From Marinobacter alexandrii (lineage in GTDB: Bacteria > Pseudomonadota > Gammaproteobacteria > Pseudomonadales > Oleiphilaceae), in contig NZ_SWKM01000012.1 in assembly GCF_005871205.1 (NCBI RefSeq), positions 372,001-436,000 on the forward strand: a DNA stretch of 64,000 nucleotides. The letters are read 5' to 3'. Below, piece after piece: positions 27,601-35,437 of this stretch. Below the pieces are notes generated by a model. The model made no database searches, was not told where the DNA came from, and saw only the letters and a list, made by a program, of their open reading frames with translations. Both the position numbers and the translations under genes were made by a program. The stretch's first letter is position 1, and every line of letters begins with the position of its first letter.

Positions 27601-27668
27601 ATCAGACTCGCGACCATTGTGGTCAGAAATCCGGGCACCTGGCGCCGTAAATGGTTCCTTGTTGTCAT
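24657..27668 (-). CDS. Lipoprotein fusing a parallel beta-helix to an SO2930-type diheme cytochrome c
   Basis: A 1003-residue lipoprotein. The start at 27668 has GGAG upstream and lies 22 bases after the previous stop; a longer start would overlap that gene. The lipobox is LAGC with Cys27. Residues about 60-480 are a right-handed beta-helix with runs such as NILVDNAESVGASDAGIYVG and NIEIVNNTFEDHS. From about residue 610 (LDQYNLFADP...NGLPYVLNSKLFSDYA) it follows the TIGR03806/SO2930 family, with two heme c sites, CITCH near 25320 and CQHCH near 25000. As far as I know these two parts are usually separate neighbouring genes. Cotranscribed with the M19-like lipoprotein gene. It presumably acts at the outer membrane or periplasm; electron partner and ligand unknown. 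Confidence 0.85.
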   Translation of the reverse strand: MTTRNHLRRQVPGFLTTMVASLMLAGCLGGGDSSSPQAKENEARTTKPSTSPPVITTPGNPFSEGRTFFVEAGPNATRDMVSAMIQLRPGDTLEFACGFIELEHGLLIQATEDVTVKGCGKDETVLSFRDSDNVTGLEALNVRGITVRDLTIADSPGDAFKLKGVKWGTLLNVRAYWSGGGEPVTASNYTERLQVGCTQPPMNPGDPTPDYVPSSASGRYGIYPVESENILVDNAESVGASDAGIYVGQTNTAIIRNSRAVYNVMGFEIENVQGGEYDNNLAECNTGGFLIYDLENITQYGDTSVMLNNLARNNNTYNFAHSGLVSAVPRGTGFLTLGYDNIEIVNNTFEDHSTAAIIYASYELIDGKDKTTDKKLDPYTEGLHIHDNILRNSGYDLPPPNFEKVVLEGQVESVLPTLIGLKNITNPGKGAHIVWDGLLDDLDADCPYPVDANGDPVPQDSNGKPIHTNEHPNPACHYNAYKFDSQATRKEPQWGSCFHHNAFEGKGQPYLNFHGTQGLELALAAAEQDTSILSLEGLQSVLAGLDGAVGDTDPSVHDCQARFGKLLPPLPRVTIPPFERSGTVDPAPSQAEIDRLCSKPVRSGQVNWAATAVNCPRLDQYNLFADPGDPRSTPHDNGLPYVLNSKLFSDYATKYRVAFMPPGTRAVYRDGQGGNNLNGTLHFPNGTVLAKTFAFTDEGEGTEELVETRLLVKRTSSTGGAFWDGITYIWETDSNGKPITRLAPEGGTRAVSWHYQDHTSGQLLTGSSPAYAIPNANQCITCHSNDDQESGSAPIGPKPRNLNRAYTPESAFMGTRGQGGFPQVNQLQYWVDQGLLTNVPDLELDGRGVATNIERLPHWNLPGDSGAPAGTDADVEARLRAYLEVNCQHCHNDRGAASNTGYYLDHFRAVDAGYGICKKPTATGGGSCGRQHIVVPGQADSSIVECRLASANDPQRRMPPIARSVAHTEGVALLRQWINQVVDSDYSNGDACGNGSIFQSLPN

Positions 27669-27690
27669 GGTTAGTCTCCGGGTAATCGAT

Positions 27691-30162
27691 TCACTGAGGG
27701 GCGTTCTCAATGCGCTCCCACATCCGCAGATAGGCTTCCGCGGATGTGAACAGCTGGTTGACGGCGTCGTCGATCTGCTCCGGCGAACGATCGCTGTGGC
27801 GGATCATGTCCTCGATCTGGTCGGGATAGAGACCGTAGTGGGCTACCCCCCAGCCGTCGTACAGGCCGAACTCGCGGTCACCGGTGCGTTGCTTGTGGAA
27901 TTGCACGCGACCGTCAACCGAAGTAAACGGGTACAGCGACATCTCGTCGGAGGGACTGCCGGGGTTGGAGGCAAGCTGGGCAATGCCATTGACGTCAGAG
28001 GCAAAACCGGCACCACCAAAGGGCCCAACCTTGAACTCCGCAGACCGAGGCCGATTGCCGTCCCGGGTCAGCTTGTCCACCCATTTGCCCCGGGTGCTGC
28101 CAAACGAAGCGCTGATGCCGCCCTGGGCGGCGATGCGGTCACGCAAGGCCTCGGTGCCACCCCAGCCGCCGTGGCTGTTGATGACCGGGTAGTTCAGGGG
28201 TTTGGTCAGGGCCAGGATCCGGGCGGCGGCCTTGCGGCTGATGTGGTCGGTCTCGATCATCATCTTGCGTTTGATCAGTTCCTGGATCAGGAAGTCACCA
28301 AGATTACTCAGGCCCCGTTGGTTGCAGTGCTGGTCGGTACCGCGTCGGGGATCCAGAGCCGCCATTTCCTCAGGTGTTTCGGGAAAACGGTCGCCCACGT
28401 AGTCGATCTGGAACAGCAGCTGGTCGATCAGGCCGAAGGGTTGCAACGATGGGTTCTGGTCCGGCTCATAGCCGGCGTATTCCACCTCCTCCGGGCAGGA
28501 TTCGAACTCAATGGGGTGGCCAGTCTCAAGCAGGTTGCCGCCATAGAGGATGGCGCCAATGCCGACACCGCTGGACAGGTCGGGCAGGTGACCACCGAAG
28601 GCATTGTCGAACTTGTGTACCGGGAAAATATTGCGAACCCCCAGCCGGTAAAGCTGATCAAGGCGCTCGACAATGTCTTCGCGCGTGCATTCGGCGACAC
28701 CGAGAAACTCGCCGCAGCGGAATACCTTGGACATTTCAATGCCCAGCACCACCGCCAGGTGTCCATCTGCAATGGCCTCCCGGGCCTGGCCGGCGCTGGT
28801 GACAATGCGGAACCAGCCGAGCCCCGGGCCTCCGTGTTGGGCGTCGATGTAATCCTGCATCTCGTACATGCGCTGGATCTGCAGCAGGATGGCTTCCATC
28901 GGATCGCAGTCATTTTTCTTCTGGGGATTGATCCGGCAAAGCACTTCGTTGTGAACCAGGTGGTTTACCAGAATCTTCATGCCGGACAGGTGTGCCCGCT
29001 CCAGCCAACGGTAGTAACTTTGATGGTGTTGCAGCGAGTTGTGACGGGGCCAGTCATTGAAGCCCGGCCAACCCTGGGTATCGTGGAGGCCGATGCCCGA
29101 TGTGGCTAGCTCAACGAATCCGGTTGCGCCCCAGGGGCCGTGTACCGCCTCGCAGTCTTCCAGGGCGTGGGTGACTCCGAATCGATGGAACGGCGCACCG
29201 TAGTTGACCCGGCCGCCGATGAATTCGTAGGCCGAGATATGGGAGTGCGTGTCAACGAACCCGAACACATCGTTTTTGTCGATGCCCGGAACCTTTCGGA
29301 ATCGCTCGACCTCTTTCAGATAGATGGCGGGACCGGTATTGCTCAGCATTTCGACATTGAGTTCGGCTTCCGGGTAGCTATCGCAGCCCTGGGCGGGGAT
29401 CAGACGGAATTCGTTGCTGGCGTCGGCCAGGGAAGGCGAGGTCAGGGTCAGGTTGCCGTCCTCAACTCCGAGCAACAGTCCTGTCACCTCTGAGGCCAGG
29501 GAAAAGCGGTTGTCCCCGGTAGGGTTCAGTCGCCACACCGCGAGGTCGCTGGGGGCATGGACCATGGCAAGTGCAGGCGCCACCGTGATGTCGCCGGTTC
29601 GGTTGCCCGCCTCCTCAAGGCTTTCGCCCAGCTCCCTTAGAAGCCCTCCCAGCGGTGCAATCGGGTCCAGCACCAGGTTGGTGGTGTCGCCCAGGCCTGC
29701 GACCAGGTAGCTGATCTCACCGACAAAGTTGCCAGTATCGTCGAGAAGTTCGCCGGCGGGATCGCTGATGCCGAGCAGGTCGAAGTCACCCATGCCGCCG
29801 GGGTTTCGTTGAAAGCCGGACATCAGCAGGTAAGAGCCCAGGGCCGTCGGCCTCAGGTAGAAAGGCGTCGCCCCGTTGGCCTCCCCGGTAGCGCCATACC
29901 GTTCGTTGTGTGGGCTGGCGGCCACGAAGCCGTTTGAGGTTGCCAGGGTGTAACAGCCATTGGCCGGGCTATATCGGTTGGCAAGGATTTGAGGCGTGCC
30001 GGGTTTGGACGGTTGGGAGGGTAAGGTCGGGGCAGGTGACTGAGTCTTATCGCTTGATCCGCTGCTACCGTCGTCTTTACAGGCCGGCAATACCAGCATG
30101 CAGACAACCATCAGTATCGCCGTCAGGGTTTTGGGCATCGGAGTGCCTTTGCTGTTTTTCAT
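27691..30162 (-). CDS. Lipoprotein with an M19-like metal-dependent hydrolase domain
   Basis: An 823-residue lipoprotein. The start at 30162 has GAGGAGAGG close upstream; the lipobox is LPAC with Cys28, followed by a Ser/Pro/Asp linker. Residues about 55-270 form a domain I cannot name. The C-terminal half carries metal-ligand motifs of the amidohydrolase superfamily: GFVDTHSHISAYE, MIETDHISRKAAARILAL, VINSHGGWGG and GFASDVNGIA, which parallel the HxH/D, LSHxS, SHS and SDFDG motifs of M19 dipeptidases. It is first in an operon with the beta-helix/cytochrome gene. A near-ideal CRP/Vfr site lies 128 bases upstream. The substrate could be a peptide or a cyclic amide; unproven. Confidence 0.75.
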   Translation of the reverse strand: MKNSKGTPMPKTLTAILMVVCMLVLPACKDDGSSGSSDKTQSPAPTLPSQPSKPGTPQILANRYSPANGCYTLATSNGFVAASPHNERYGATGEANGATPFYLRPTALGSYLLMSGFQRNPGGMGDFDLLGISDPAGELLDDTGNFVGEISYLVAGLGDTTNLVLDPIAPLGGLLRELGESLEEAGNRTGDITVAPALAMVHAPSDLAVWRLNPTGDNRFSLASEVTGLLLGVEDGNLTLTSPSLADASNEFRLIPAQGCDSYPEAELNVEMLSNTGPAIYLKEVERFRKVPGIDKNDVFGFVDTHSHISAYEFIGGRVNYGAPFHRFGVTHALEDCEAVHGPWGATGFVELATSGIGLHDTQGWPGFNDWPRHNSLQHHQSYYRWLERAHLSGMKILVNHLVHNEVLCRINPQKKNDCDPMEAILLQIQRMYEMQDYIDAQHGGPGLGWFRIVTSAGQAREAIADGHLAVVLGIEMSKVFRCGEFLGVAECTREDIVERLDQLYRLGVRNIFPVHKFDNAFGGHLPDLSSGVGIGAILYGGNLLETGHPIEFESCPEEVEYAGYEPDQNPSLQPFGLIDQLLFQIDYVGDRFPETPEEMAALDPRRGTDQHCNQRGLSNLGDFLIQELIKRKMMIETDHISRKAAARILALTKPLNYPVINSHGGWGGTEALRDRIAAQGGISASFGSTRGKWVDKLTRDGNRPRSAEFKVGPFGGAGFASDVNGIAQLASNPGSPSDEMSLYPFTSVDGRVQFHKQRTGDREFGLYDGWGVAHYGLYPDQIEDMIRHSDRSPEQIDDAVNQLFTSAEAYLRMWERIENAPQ

Positions 30163-30289
30163 CGGGCCTCTCCTCGGGCTCTTTGACGCTGGGTATGCGC
30201 CGGTTTTTATTGTTGGAGGCAAATCTGGGAACGCATCTAGCTATGAGTTTTGTAACAATGCGAAACGGTTTGTAACATGAATCTAAAAG

Positions 30290-30305
30290 TGTGATTTAGT
30301 TCACA
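30290..30305. promoter_or_regulatory. CRP/Vfr-type binding site
   Basis: TGTGATTTAGTTCACA is a perfect match to TGTGA-N6-TCACA, flanked by AA and TT as in the E. coli CRP consensus. It lies upstream of the minus-strand M19-like/cytochrome operon. Just downstream towards that gene are two direct repeats TTTGTAACA (30249-30257 and 30269-30277), 20 bases apart. Confidence 0.75.
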
Positions 30306-30508
30306 TTGGGCCAAGTTGGGGCGGAGCAGGTCCCGTGTTTTCTCGCGACGCCAGGCTGCGCGCGGATTCAAGGCAACGGTGTGTATAAAGTGCAGAGGGG
30401 AGCCGGGATCGTTTTTGGCCCGGCAAGCATAGGTAATGGTATTTCGTGGGTAGCGGTTGGGTTTTGATGGATGTGAAGTGCAGGAAAGGAGGCTGCGCTC
30501 AGGTTTAA
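30306..30508. other. Intergenic stretch without identified feature
   Basis: About 200 bases between the CRP-like site and the btu promoter. I see no convincing ORF, RNA or repeat. It presumably holds leader sequence upstream of the two divergent operons. Confidence 0.5.
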
Positions 30509-30537
30509 TTGAAAACTTGCGGCTCTGTTGTTAGCCT
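30509..30537 (+). promoter_or_regulatory. Candidate sigma-70 promoter of the btu operon
   Basis: TTGAAA (30509-30514), a 17-base spacer and TAGCCT (30532-30537). Transcription would begin a few bases before the riboswitch. Inferred by position and box match only. Confidence 0.4.
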
Positions 30538-30549
30538 TGCGCCACTTTT

Positions 30550-30746
30550 TGCAGGTGTCCGTCGCAAAGCGCGACGGGTGAAACGGGAAATCGGTGTACC
30601 CGGCGTTAGCCGGAAAGTCCGATGCTGCCCCCGCAACGGTAAGCAGGATAAAGGCAATCTGACGCGCCACTGTGCTTTTGCATGGGAAGGTGATTGCCCG
30701 GGAACCCTCTATGGGTTCCGCCTGCAAGCCCGGAGACCGGCCCGCA
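30550..30746 (+). ncRNA. Cobalamin riboswitch
   Basis: An adenosylcobalamin-type leader. Recognised elements in order are GGTGTCC, the ACGGGAA stretch followed by TCGGTG near 30584-30596, the B12 box core GCTGCCCCCGCAACGGTAAG (30625-30644), CCACTGTGC, GGGAAGGTGATTGCCCGG, and the closing AAGCCCGGAGACCGGCC (30726-30742). It precedes btuB by about 150 bases, a gap that would hold the expression platform. High cobalamin should shut off the B12 uptake operon downstream. Confidence 0.95.
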
Positions 30747-30896
30747 AAAACACCCGACGTTGCGGTGGGCGACTGTGGGTGGGCGATCCCCCGGTTTCAG
30801 CCTCCTTGCCAGACCACCGCCCGCCCCTGTCTACCTGTTCCGCAGCAATAACGATAATTCCCGTGCGGGTGCGCGCGGAATACGGAGCAAGTACAC

Positions 30897-32714
30897 ATGG
30901 CTAGTTGTCCTTTTCCTGCCAAGATCGCAGGCCTTTCTCTTCTTACCCTGCCTCTCGCTGTTGCAGCCGAAACCAACCAAGATCCGGAGTTGATGGATCC
31001 AATCGTGGTCACGGCCACGCTTGGCCCGAAAACGGTGGGTGAGAGTCTGTCGTCGGTCACTGTTATCGAACAGGAAGACATACGTCGCCAGCAGCCAAAG
31101 GAATTCCGGGAAGTGATTGCCTCCCAGCCGGGCGTGTCGGTGGTGGGTAATGGGTCCTACGGCAAACAGACCAGTGTTTTTCTGCGGGGTAACGCTTCAG
31201 ACGCATCGATTCTGCTGGTGGACGGCATTCGCATCCGCTCGGCCACTGTCGGTGGTCCGGCCTGGCAGTATCTGCCGCCGCAGTTGGTGAACCGGGTCGA
31301 GATTGTGCGCGGCAGTCGCAGCAGTCTCTATGGCGCCGATGCAGTCGGCGGCGTGATTCAGGCCTTTACCACACCAACTGGTCAGGGGACGCGAGGCTGG
31401 GTGGAAGCCGGTGGGGGTAATCTCGACAGCCAGCAGTACGGCGCAGGTGCGTCTGCTGTGGAAGGCGGCTCGCGGATCAATGTCGCCGCCAATTACTTCC
31501 GCACCGACGGCGCACCAGTGGTCGAAGGTGGCGAGGACAAGGGCTATGACAACAGCTCCGGTGTTGCCAGCGCCAGCCATGAATTCAGTAATGGCGTGCG
31601 CACCGGCTTTACCTTTCTCGGTGCCAAGGGCAATACCGAGTATGAGGGCGGGGAGGAGGATTTCCTGTTCCAGGTGGCCGGTGTGAATCTGGAAGTCCCG
31701 ATCACCAGCAACTGGCGTTCTGTAGTTCAGTTTTCTGATGCCCGGGATGAGCTGGAAGATTTCAGCAGCTTCCCCGGTGAGTTCAATACCCAGACCCGCA
31801 GTTCTCGTCTGGAAAACTGGTTTACCGCCGGTACCCATGAGTTTGTGCTTGGTGCAGAGCACCTGGTCGACCGGGTCGAAAGCACCACCGCTTACGATGA
31901 ATCCAGCCGGTCCAACACCGCGGTGTTCGGTCAGGCATTGTTGAATTTCGGTCCGCTGGACACCCATTTCAGCTTACGGAACGATGACAACGAGGCCTAT
32001 GGCAAGGAGACCACCTGGGGCGCTGGTGTTGGCTACGAGCTTGATCGCAACCACCGGGTCCGGTCCAGCGTTGGCACATCTTTCAAGGCGCCTTCGTTTA
32101 ACGACTTGTACTTCCCCGGCTTCGGCAATCCGGATCTGAAACCCGAGGAAGCGACCAGCTACGAGCTTGGTCTCGAAGGCCGCTACGTGCGCTGGTTCTG
32201 GGATGTGGCGGTGTTCCACACCGATGTAGAGGATCTGTCCCTGCCGTCCCAGGATTCCGCCGGCAGTGTGCCCGAAGCCCGTCTGCGCGGTGTTGAATTC
32301 AGCGGTGGCTGGCAGGCCCGAGGCTGGACCCTAAAGGCGGCCGCTACGGTTGGAAACTACGAAAATAAAGAAGACGATGAGCAGCTTATTCGCCGGGCAG
32401 AGAACACTCTGCGGGTAGATTTGGATAAAGAGCTGGGTGAATGGGTTCTCGGAACGTCTGTCCGTGCCGAAAGTTTCAGGTACGACGCGATTTTCAACCC
32501 ATCCACGTTTCAGGTTGACCGCAAACGTATTGCAGGCTTCGGTGTGTGGGATTTGCGCGCATCCCGGAATCTGGCCCCTGGCTGGCTCGCCACACTGACG
32601 GTGGACAATGTCCTGGATCGCGAATACAGCACTGCCAAGCGATTCGACAACACTAATTTCATCAGTGCTGGCCGAACCGTATTCCTGTCGGTACGGTATG
32701 ATTTCGTTCGGTAA
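30897..32714 (+). CDS. btuB: TonB-dependent vitamin B12 outer-membrane receptor
   Basis: A 605-residue TonB-dependent transporter importing cobalamin across the outer membrane. Signal peptide to about residue 24 (AVAA), TonB box DPIVVTAT (34-41), a plug domain (SLSSVTVIEQEDI, LLVDGIRIRSA, IEIVRGSRSSLYGADAVGGVI-type segment) and a 22-strand barrel ending in SVRYDFVR. SD GGAG lies about 9 bases upstream. The cobalamin riboswitch in its leader and the btuF/C/D genes after it make the substrate assignment secure. Confidence 0.95.
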   Translation: MASCPFPAKIAGLSLLTLPLAVAAETNQDPELMDPIVVTATLGPKTVGESLSSVTVIEQEDIRRQQPKEFREVIASQPGVSVVGNGSYGKQTSVFLRGNASDASILLVDGIRIRSATVGGPAWQYLPPQLVNRVEIVRGSRSSLYGADAVGGVIQAFTTPTGQGTRGWVEAGGGNLDSQQYGAGASAVEGGSRINVAANYFRTDGAPVVEGGEDKGYDNSSGVASASHEFSNGVRTGFTFLGAKGNTEYEGGEEDFLFQVAGVNLEVPITSNWRSVVQFSDARDELEDFSSFPGEFNTQTRSSRLENWFTAGTHEFVLGAEHLVDRVESTTAYDESSRSNTAVFGQALLNFGPLDTHFSLRNDDNEAYGKETTWGAGVGYELDRNHRVRSSVGTSFKAPSFNDLYFPGFGNPDLKPEEATSYELGLEGRYVRWFWDVAVFHTDVEDLSLPSQDSAGSVPEARLRGVEFSGGWQARGWTLKAAATVGNYENKEDDEQLIRRAENTLRVDLDKELGEWVLGTSVRAESFRYDAIFNPSTFQVDRKRIAGFGVWDLRASRNLAPGWLATLTVDNVLDREYSTAKRFDNTNFISAGRTVFLSVRYDFVR

Positions 32715-32743
32715 CATGAATTAGCCAATTGGCGGGAGCCAGC

Positions 32744-33667
32744 ATGGACAGACCGGGGAACCTGCGGACGGCACGGGTGTTTGGCAAAAAAATTGTGCTC
32801 ACCGTAGTCGCCCTGGTGCTGCTGGCGACCCGTGTCTGGGCCGGGGCTGAACTTTGTGCGCACGATGCACTTGAGCGCCAGCAGTGTCTCGCGAGCCCGG
32901 CGCAGCGCATTGTGTCCCTTTCTCCCGGTGCCACCGAACTGCTGTTCAGCGCTGGTGCCGGTGACCGCATCGTTGCCGTCAGTGCCTGGAGCGACTATCC
33001 GCCTGAGGCGGTCACCTTGCCGCAAGTCGGCGACAGCAACCGGCTGGATCTGGAAGCGATCGTGGCATTGCAGCCGGATCTGGTGGTGGCCTGGATAGAC
33101 GGCAACTCCCGGGCCCAGTTGCAGAAGCTGAGTGCTATCGGCATCAACGTATTCTGGCTGGCGCCCCGTCGTTTCGAAGATATCGGCCTGGCGGTTGAGC
33201 AACTGGCTTTGCTTACCGGGCAATCGGAGCTGGGTCGGCAGCGCGCCGCCGATTTTCGCCAGGGGCTGTCGGAGCTTCAGGCGGAGTATGCCGATGCCCG
33301 CCCAATTCGGGTGTTCTTCCAGATTTGGGACCAGCCCCTGATGACCGTGAACCGTGAGGAGCTGATCAGCAAAGCCATCACCCTGTGTGGTGGCGTGAAT
33401 GTGTTTGCCGATTTGCCTCGATTGGTGCCGCGGATTAGCGCGGAGGCCGTGGTGACGGCCAACCCTGACGTCATTGTGACTTCGGGCGAGGATAGCAGCG
33501 ACCTGTCGGGGCTGGCGCGCTGGCAGCAGTTTCCGGAGTTGGCGGCGGTAAAAAGCGAGAATTTGTTTGTAGAGCCGCCGTCGCTGCTGGCACGGCCAAC
33601 CTTCCGCATGCTCGATGGCACCCGCCACCTTTGTGAAACTTTGGAGCGCGCCCGTGCCACTCTCTAG
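32744..33667 (+). CDS. btuF: Periplasmic cobalamin-binding protein
   Basis: A 307-residue class III substrate-binding protein that hands B12 from BtuB to the inner-membrane transporter. The ATG at 32744 has GGGAG upstream; the protein begins with a signal anchor ending in VWAG and has the BtuF signatures RIVSLSPGATELLFSAGAGDRIVAVS (in part) and GDSNRLDLEAIVALQPDLVV. It lies 29 bases after btuB and overlaps btuC by 14 bases. Two Cys close to the mature N-terminus could form a disulfide. Confidence 0.9.
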   Translation: MDRPGNLRTARVFGKKIVLTVVALVLLATRVWAGAELCAHDALERQQCLASPAQRIVSLSPGATELLFSAGAGDRIVAVSAWSDYPPEAVTLPQVGDSNRLDLEAIVALQPDLVVAWIDGNSRAQLQKLSAIGINVFWLAPRRFEDIGLAVEQLALLTGQSELGRQRAADFRQGLSELQAEYADARPIRVFFQIWDQPLMTVNREELISKAITLCGGVNVFADLPRLVPRISAEAVVTANPDVIVTSGEDSSDLSGLARWQQFPELAAVKSENLFVEPPSLLARPTFRMLDGTRHLCETLERARATL

Positions 33668-34628
33668 CACTCTGCGCCCGCTGCTCGTACTCGCCCTGAT
33701 CAGTATTGTGGCGATGGTGATCTCGGTCAGTATCGGCTCCAGTGCCATGGAGCTGGGCCAGACCCTGGCGGTGCTGACCGGCGGTGGCACCGAATTGCAG
33801 CAAACGCTGATCCTGGATCTGCGTTTGCCGCGCACCCTCAGTGCATTTGCGACCGGCGGCTTGCTCGCCGTGGCCGGCGCCCTGATGCAGGTGTTGTTGC
33901 GCAATCCCCTGGCGGACCCCTATGTGCTCGGACTGTCGGGTGGCGCAGCGGTCGGTGCCTTGCTGGCGATGCTGGCGGGTGTCGCCGGTTTTGTGGTTTC
34001 CGGCTCGGCGTTTGCCGGTGCCATGCTGGCGACCCTGCTGGTGTTTGGATTGGCCCATGGCACTGGCAGCTGGACGCCCTCCAGACTCTTGCTTACCGGG
34101 GTAGTGATGGCCTCCGGCTGGGGTGCCCTGATTACCCTGATTCTTGCGATGACACCGGCAAGCCGGTTGCCGGGCATGCTGTACTGGCTGATGGGCGACT
34201 TGTCTCACGCCGGTACACCTGGGCCGGCGTTGATCATTCTGGTGTTGGTCTGCCTGCTGGTGTTTCCTCTGGGGCGGTCGCTGAACGTGCTGGCTCGGGG
34301 GCCAATGCAGGCTGCCGCCCTGGGCGTGTCGGTGCGGCCTCTGGAATGGCTGATTTACCTTTTGGCGAGCATCCTGACGGCGACAGCAGTAACCATGGCT
34401 GGAAGTGTTGGCTTTGTAGGCCTGGTGGTGCCGCACATGCTCAGGTTGGTGCTCGGCAACGACCAACGGTTGATCCTGCCGGCCTGCGCGCTGGCCGGTG
34501 GTGGCCTGCTGGTGCTGGCGGACGCCCTGGCGCGGGTGGTGATTGCGCCCGAACAACTGCCGGTGGGTGTAATCACCGCGCTGGTGGGCGTACCCACGTT
34601 CCTGTACCTGCTGTATCGGAGCCGATAA
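33654..34628 (+). CDS. btuC: Cobalamin ABC transporter permease
   Basis: A 324-residue FecCD-family permease with about ten membrane segments. The GTG at 33654 with TTGGAG upstream is chosen because a TTG further up (33615) would begin within unrelated btuF sequence. Family motifs include RLPRTLSAFATGGLLAVAG, LRNPLADPYVLGLSGGA and GFVGLVVPHMLRL. It overlaps btuF by 14 bases and is followed 3 bases later by btuD, so all three are translationally linked. Confidence 0.92.
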   Translation: MPLSSTLRPLLVLALISIVAMVISVSIGSSAMELGQTLAVLTGGGTELQQTLILDLRLPRTLSAFATGGLLAVAGALMQVLLRNPLADPYVLGLSGGAAVGALLAMLAGVAGFVVSGSAFAGAMLATLLVFGLAHGTGSWTPSRLLLTGVVMASGWGALITLILAMTPASRLPGMLYWLMGDLSHAGTPGPALIILVLVCLLVFPLGRSLNVLARGPMQAAALGVSVRPLEWLIYLLASILTATAVTMAGSVGFVGLVVPHMLRLVLGNDQRLILPACALAGGGLLVLADALARVVIAPEQLPVGVITALVGVPTFLYLLYRSR

Positions 34629-34631
34629 CCC

Positions 34632-35399
34632 ATGACAGGCCTGACCACCAGCGAACTGATTATCGATATTCCCGGCCGGCCATCGGGTCAGCCGCTGAAT
34701 CTGTGTGTGGAGCCGGGGCAGGTGTGGGGAGTGCTTGGGCCCAATGGTGTTGGTAAGACCACCTTGCTGCACACCCTGGCCGGTCTGCACCAGCCCAGGG
34801 CCGGGCAGGTGTTGCTGGATGAACAACCGGTGACCGGCATGAAGCGCAAGCAGTTGGCGCGGCACCTTGGCCTGGTGTTTCAGGATCGCCAGGATGGGTT
34901 CCCGGCGACGGTCCTGGAAACGGCGCTGATTGGCCGCCATCCCTGGATGTTACCCTGGCAGATGGAAAGCCGGGCTGATCTGGAACTGGCCGAGCAGGCG
35001 CTGGAGGCGCTCGACGTGATCCATCTCCGGGATCGGCTGGTACACACACTGTCCGGTGGCGAGCGCCAGCGCGTTGCCATTGCTACCCTGATGACTCAGG
35101 CGCCCGGACTCTGGCTGCTGGACGAGCCCACCAATCATCTGGACCTGCATCATCAGGTTGCCACCATGGGCCTGCTGACGGGGCAAGCCGCTGCCGGCAA
35201 CGTCGTATTCATGTGCCTGCACGACCTCAACCTGGCGGCGCGCTGGTGTGACCACCTGTTGCTGCTGTATCCCGGTGGTGAGGCCTGTTGGGGGCCGGCG
35301 CAGAGCATGCTGGTGCCGGCGGCGCTGGAACAGCTGTACGGCCAGAAACTGGTAACGGTAGAGGCTGACGGCGCGCCGGTGTTTGTGCCAGCCAGGTAA
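34632..35399 (+). CDS. btuD: Cobalamin ABC transporter ATP-binding protein
   Basis: A 255-residue ABC ATPase energising B12 import. Walker A GPNGVGKTT (36-44), signature LSGGERQRVAIA, Walker B LWLLDEPTNHLD and the switch His in CLHDLNLAARW are complete. Length and order behind btuC fit BtuD. It ends 38 bases before the glycosylase gene. Confidence 0.92.
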   Translation: MTGLTTSELIIDIPGRPSGQPLNLCVEPGQVWGVLGPNGVGKTTLLHTLAGLHQPRAGQVLLDEQPVTGMKRKQLARHLGLVFQDRQDGFPATVLETALIGRHPWMLPWQMESRADLELAEQALEALDVIHLRDRLVHTLSGGERQRVAIATLMTQAPGLWLLDEPTNHLDLHHQVATMGLLTGQAAAGNVVFMCLHDLNLAARWCDHLLLLYPGGEACWGPAQSMLVPAALEQLYGQKLVTVEADGAPVFVPAR

Positions 35400-35437
35400 T
35401 TGGGCCGAACTTTCAAGATCGTATTCGGAGACAGGTA

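Noticed and set aside
27418-29109. Long open frame (563 codons) on the plus strand
   Set aside because: It lies antisense to the M19-like and beta-helix/cytochrome genes and has no SD, domain or sensible composition; a high-GC shadow.
32510-34940. Two long minus-strand open frames (464 and 489 codons)
   Set aside because: Both are antisense to btuF, btuC and btuD and read as Gln/His/Arg-rich low-complexity protein, typical of shadow frames.
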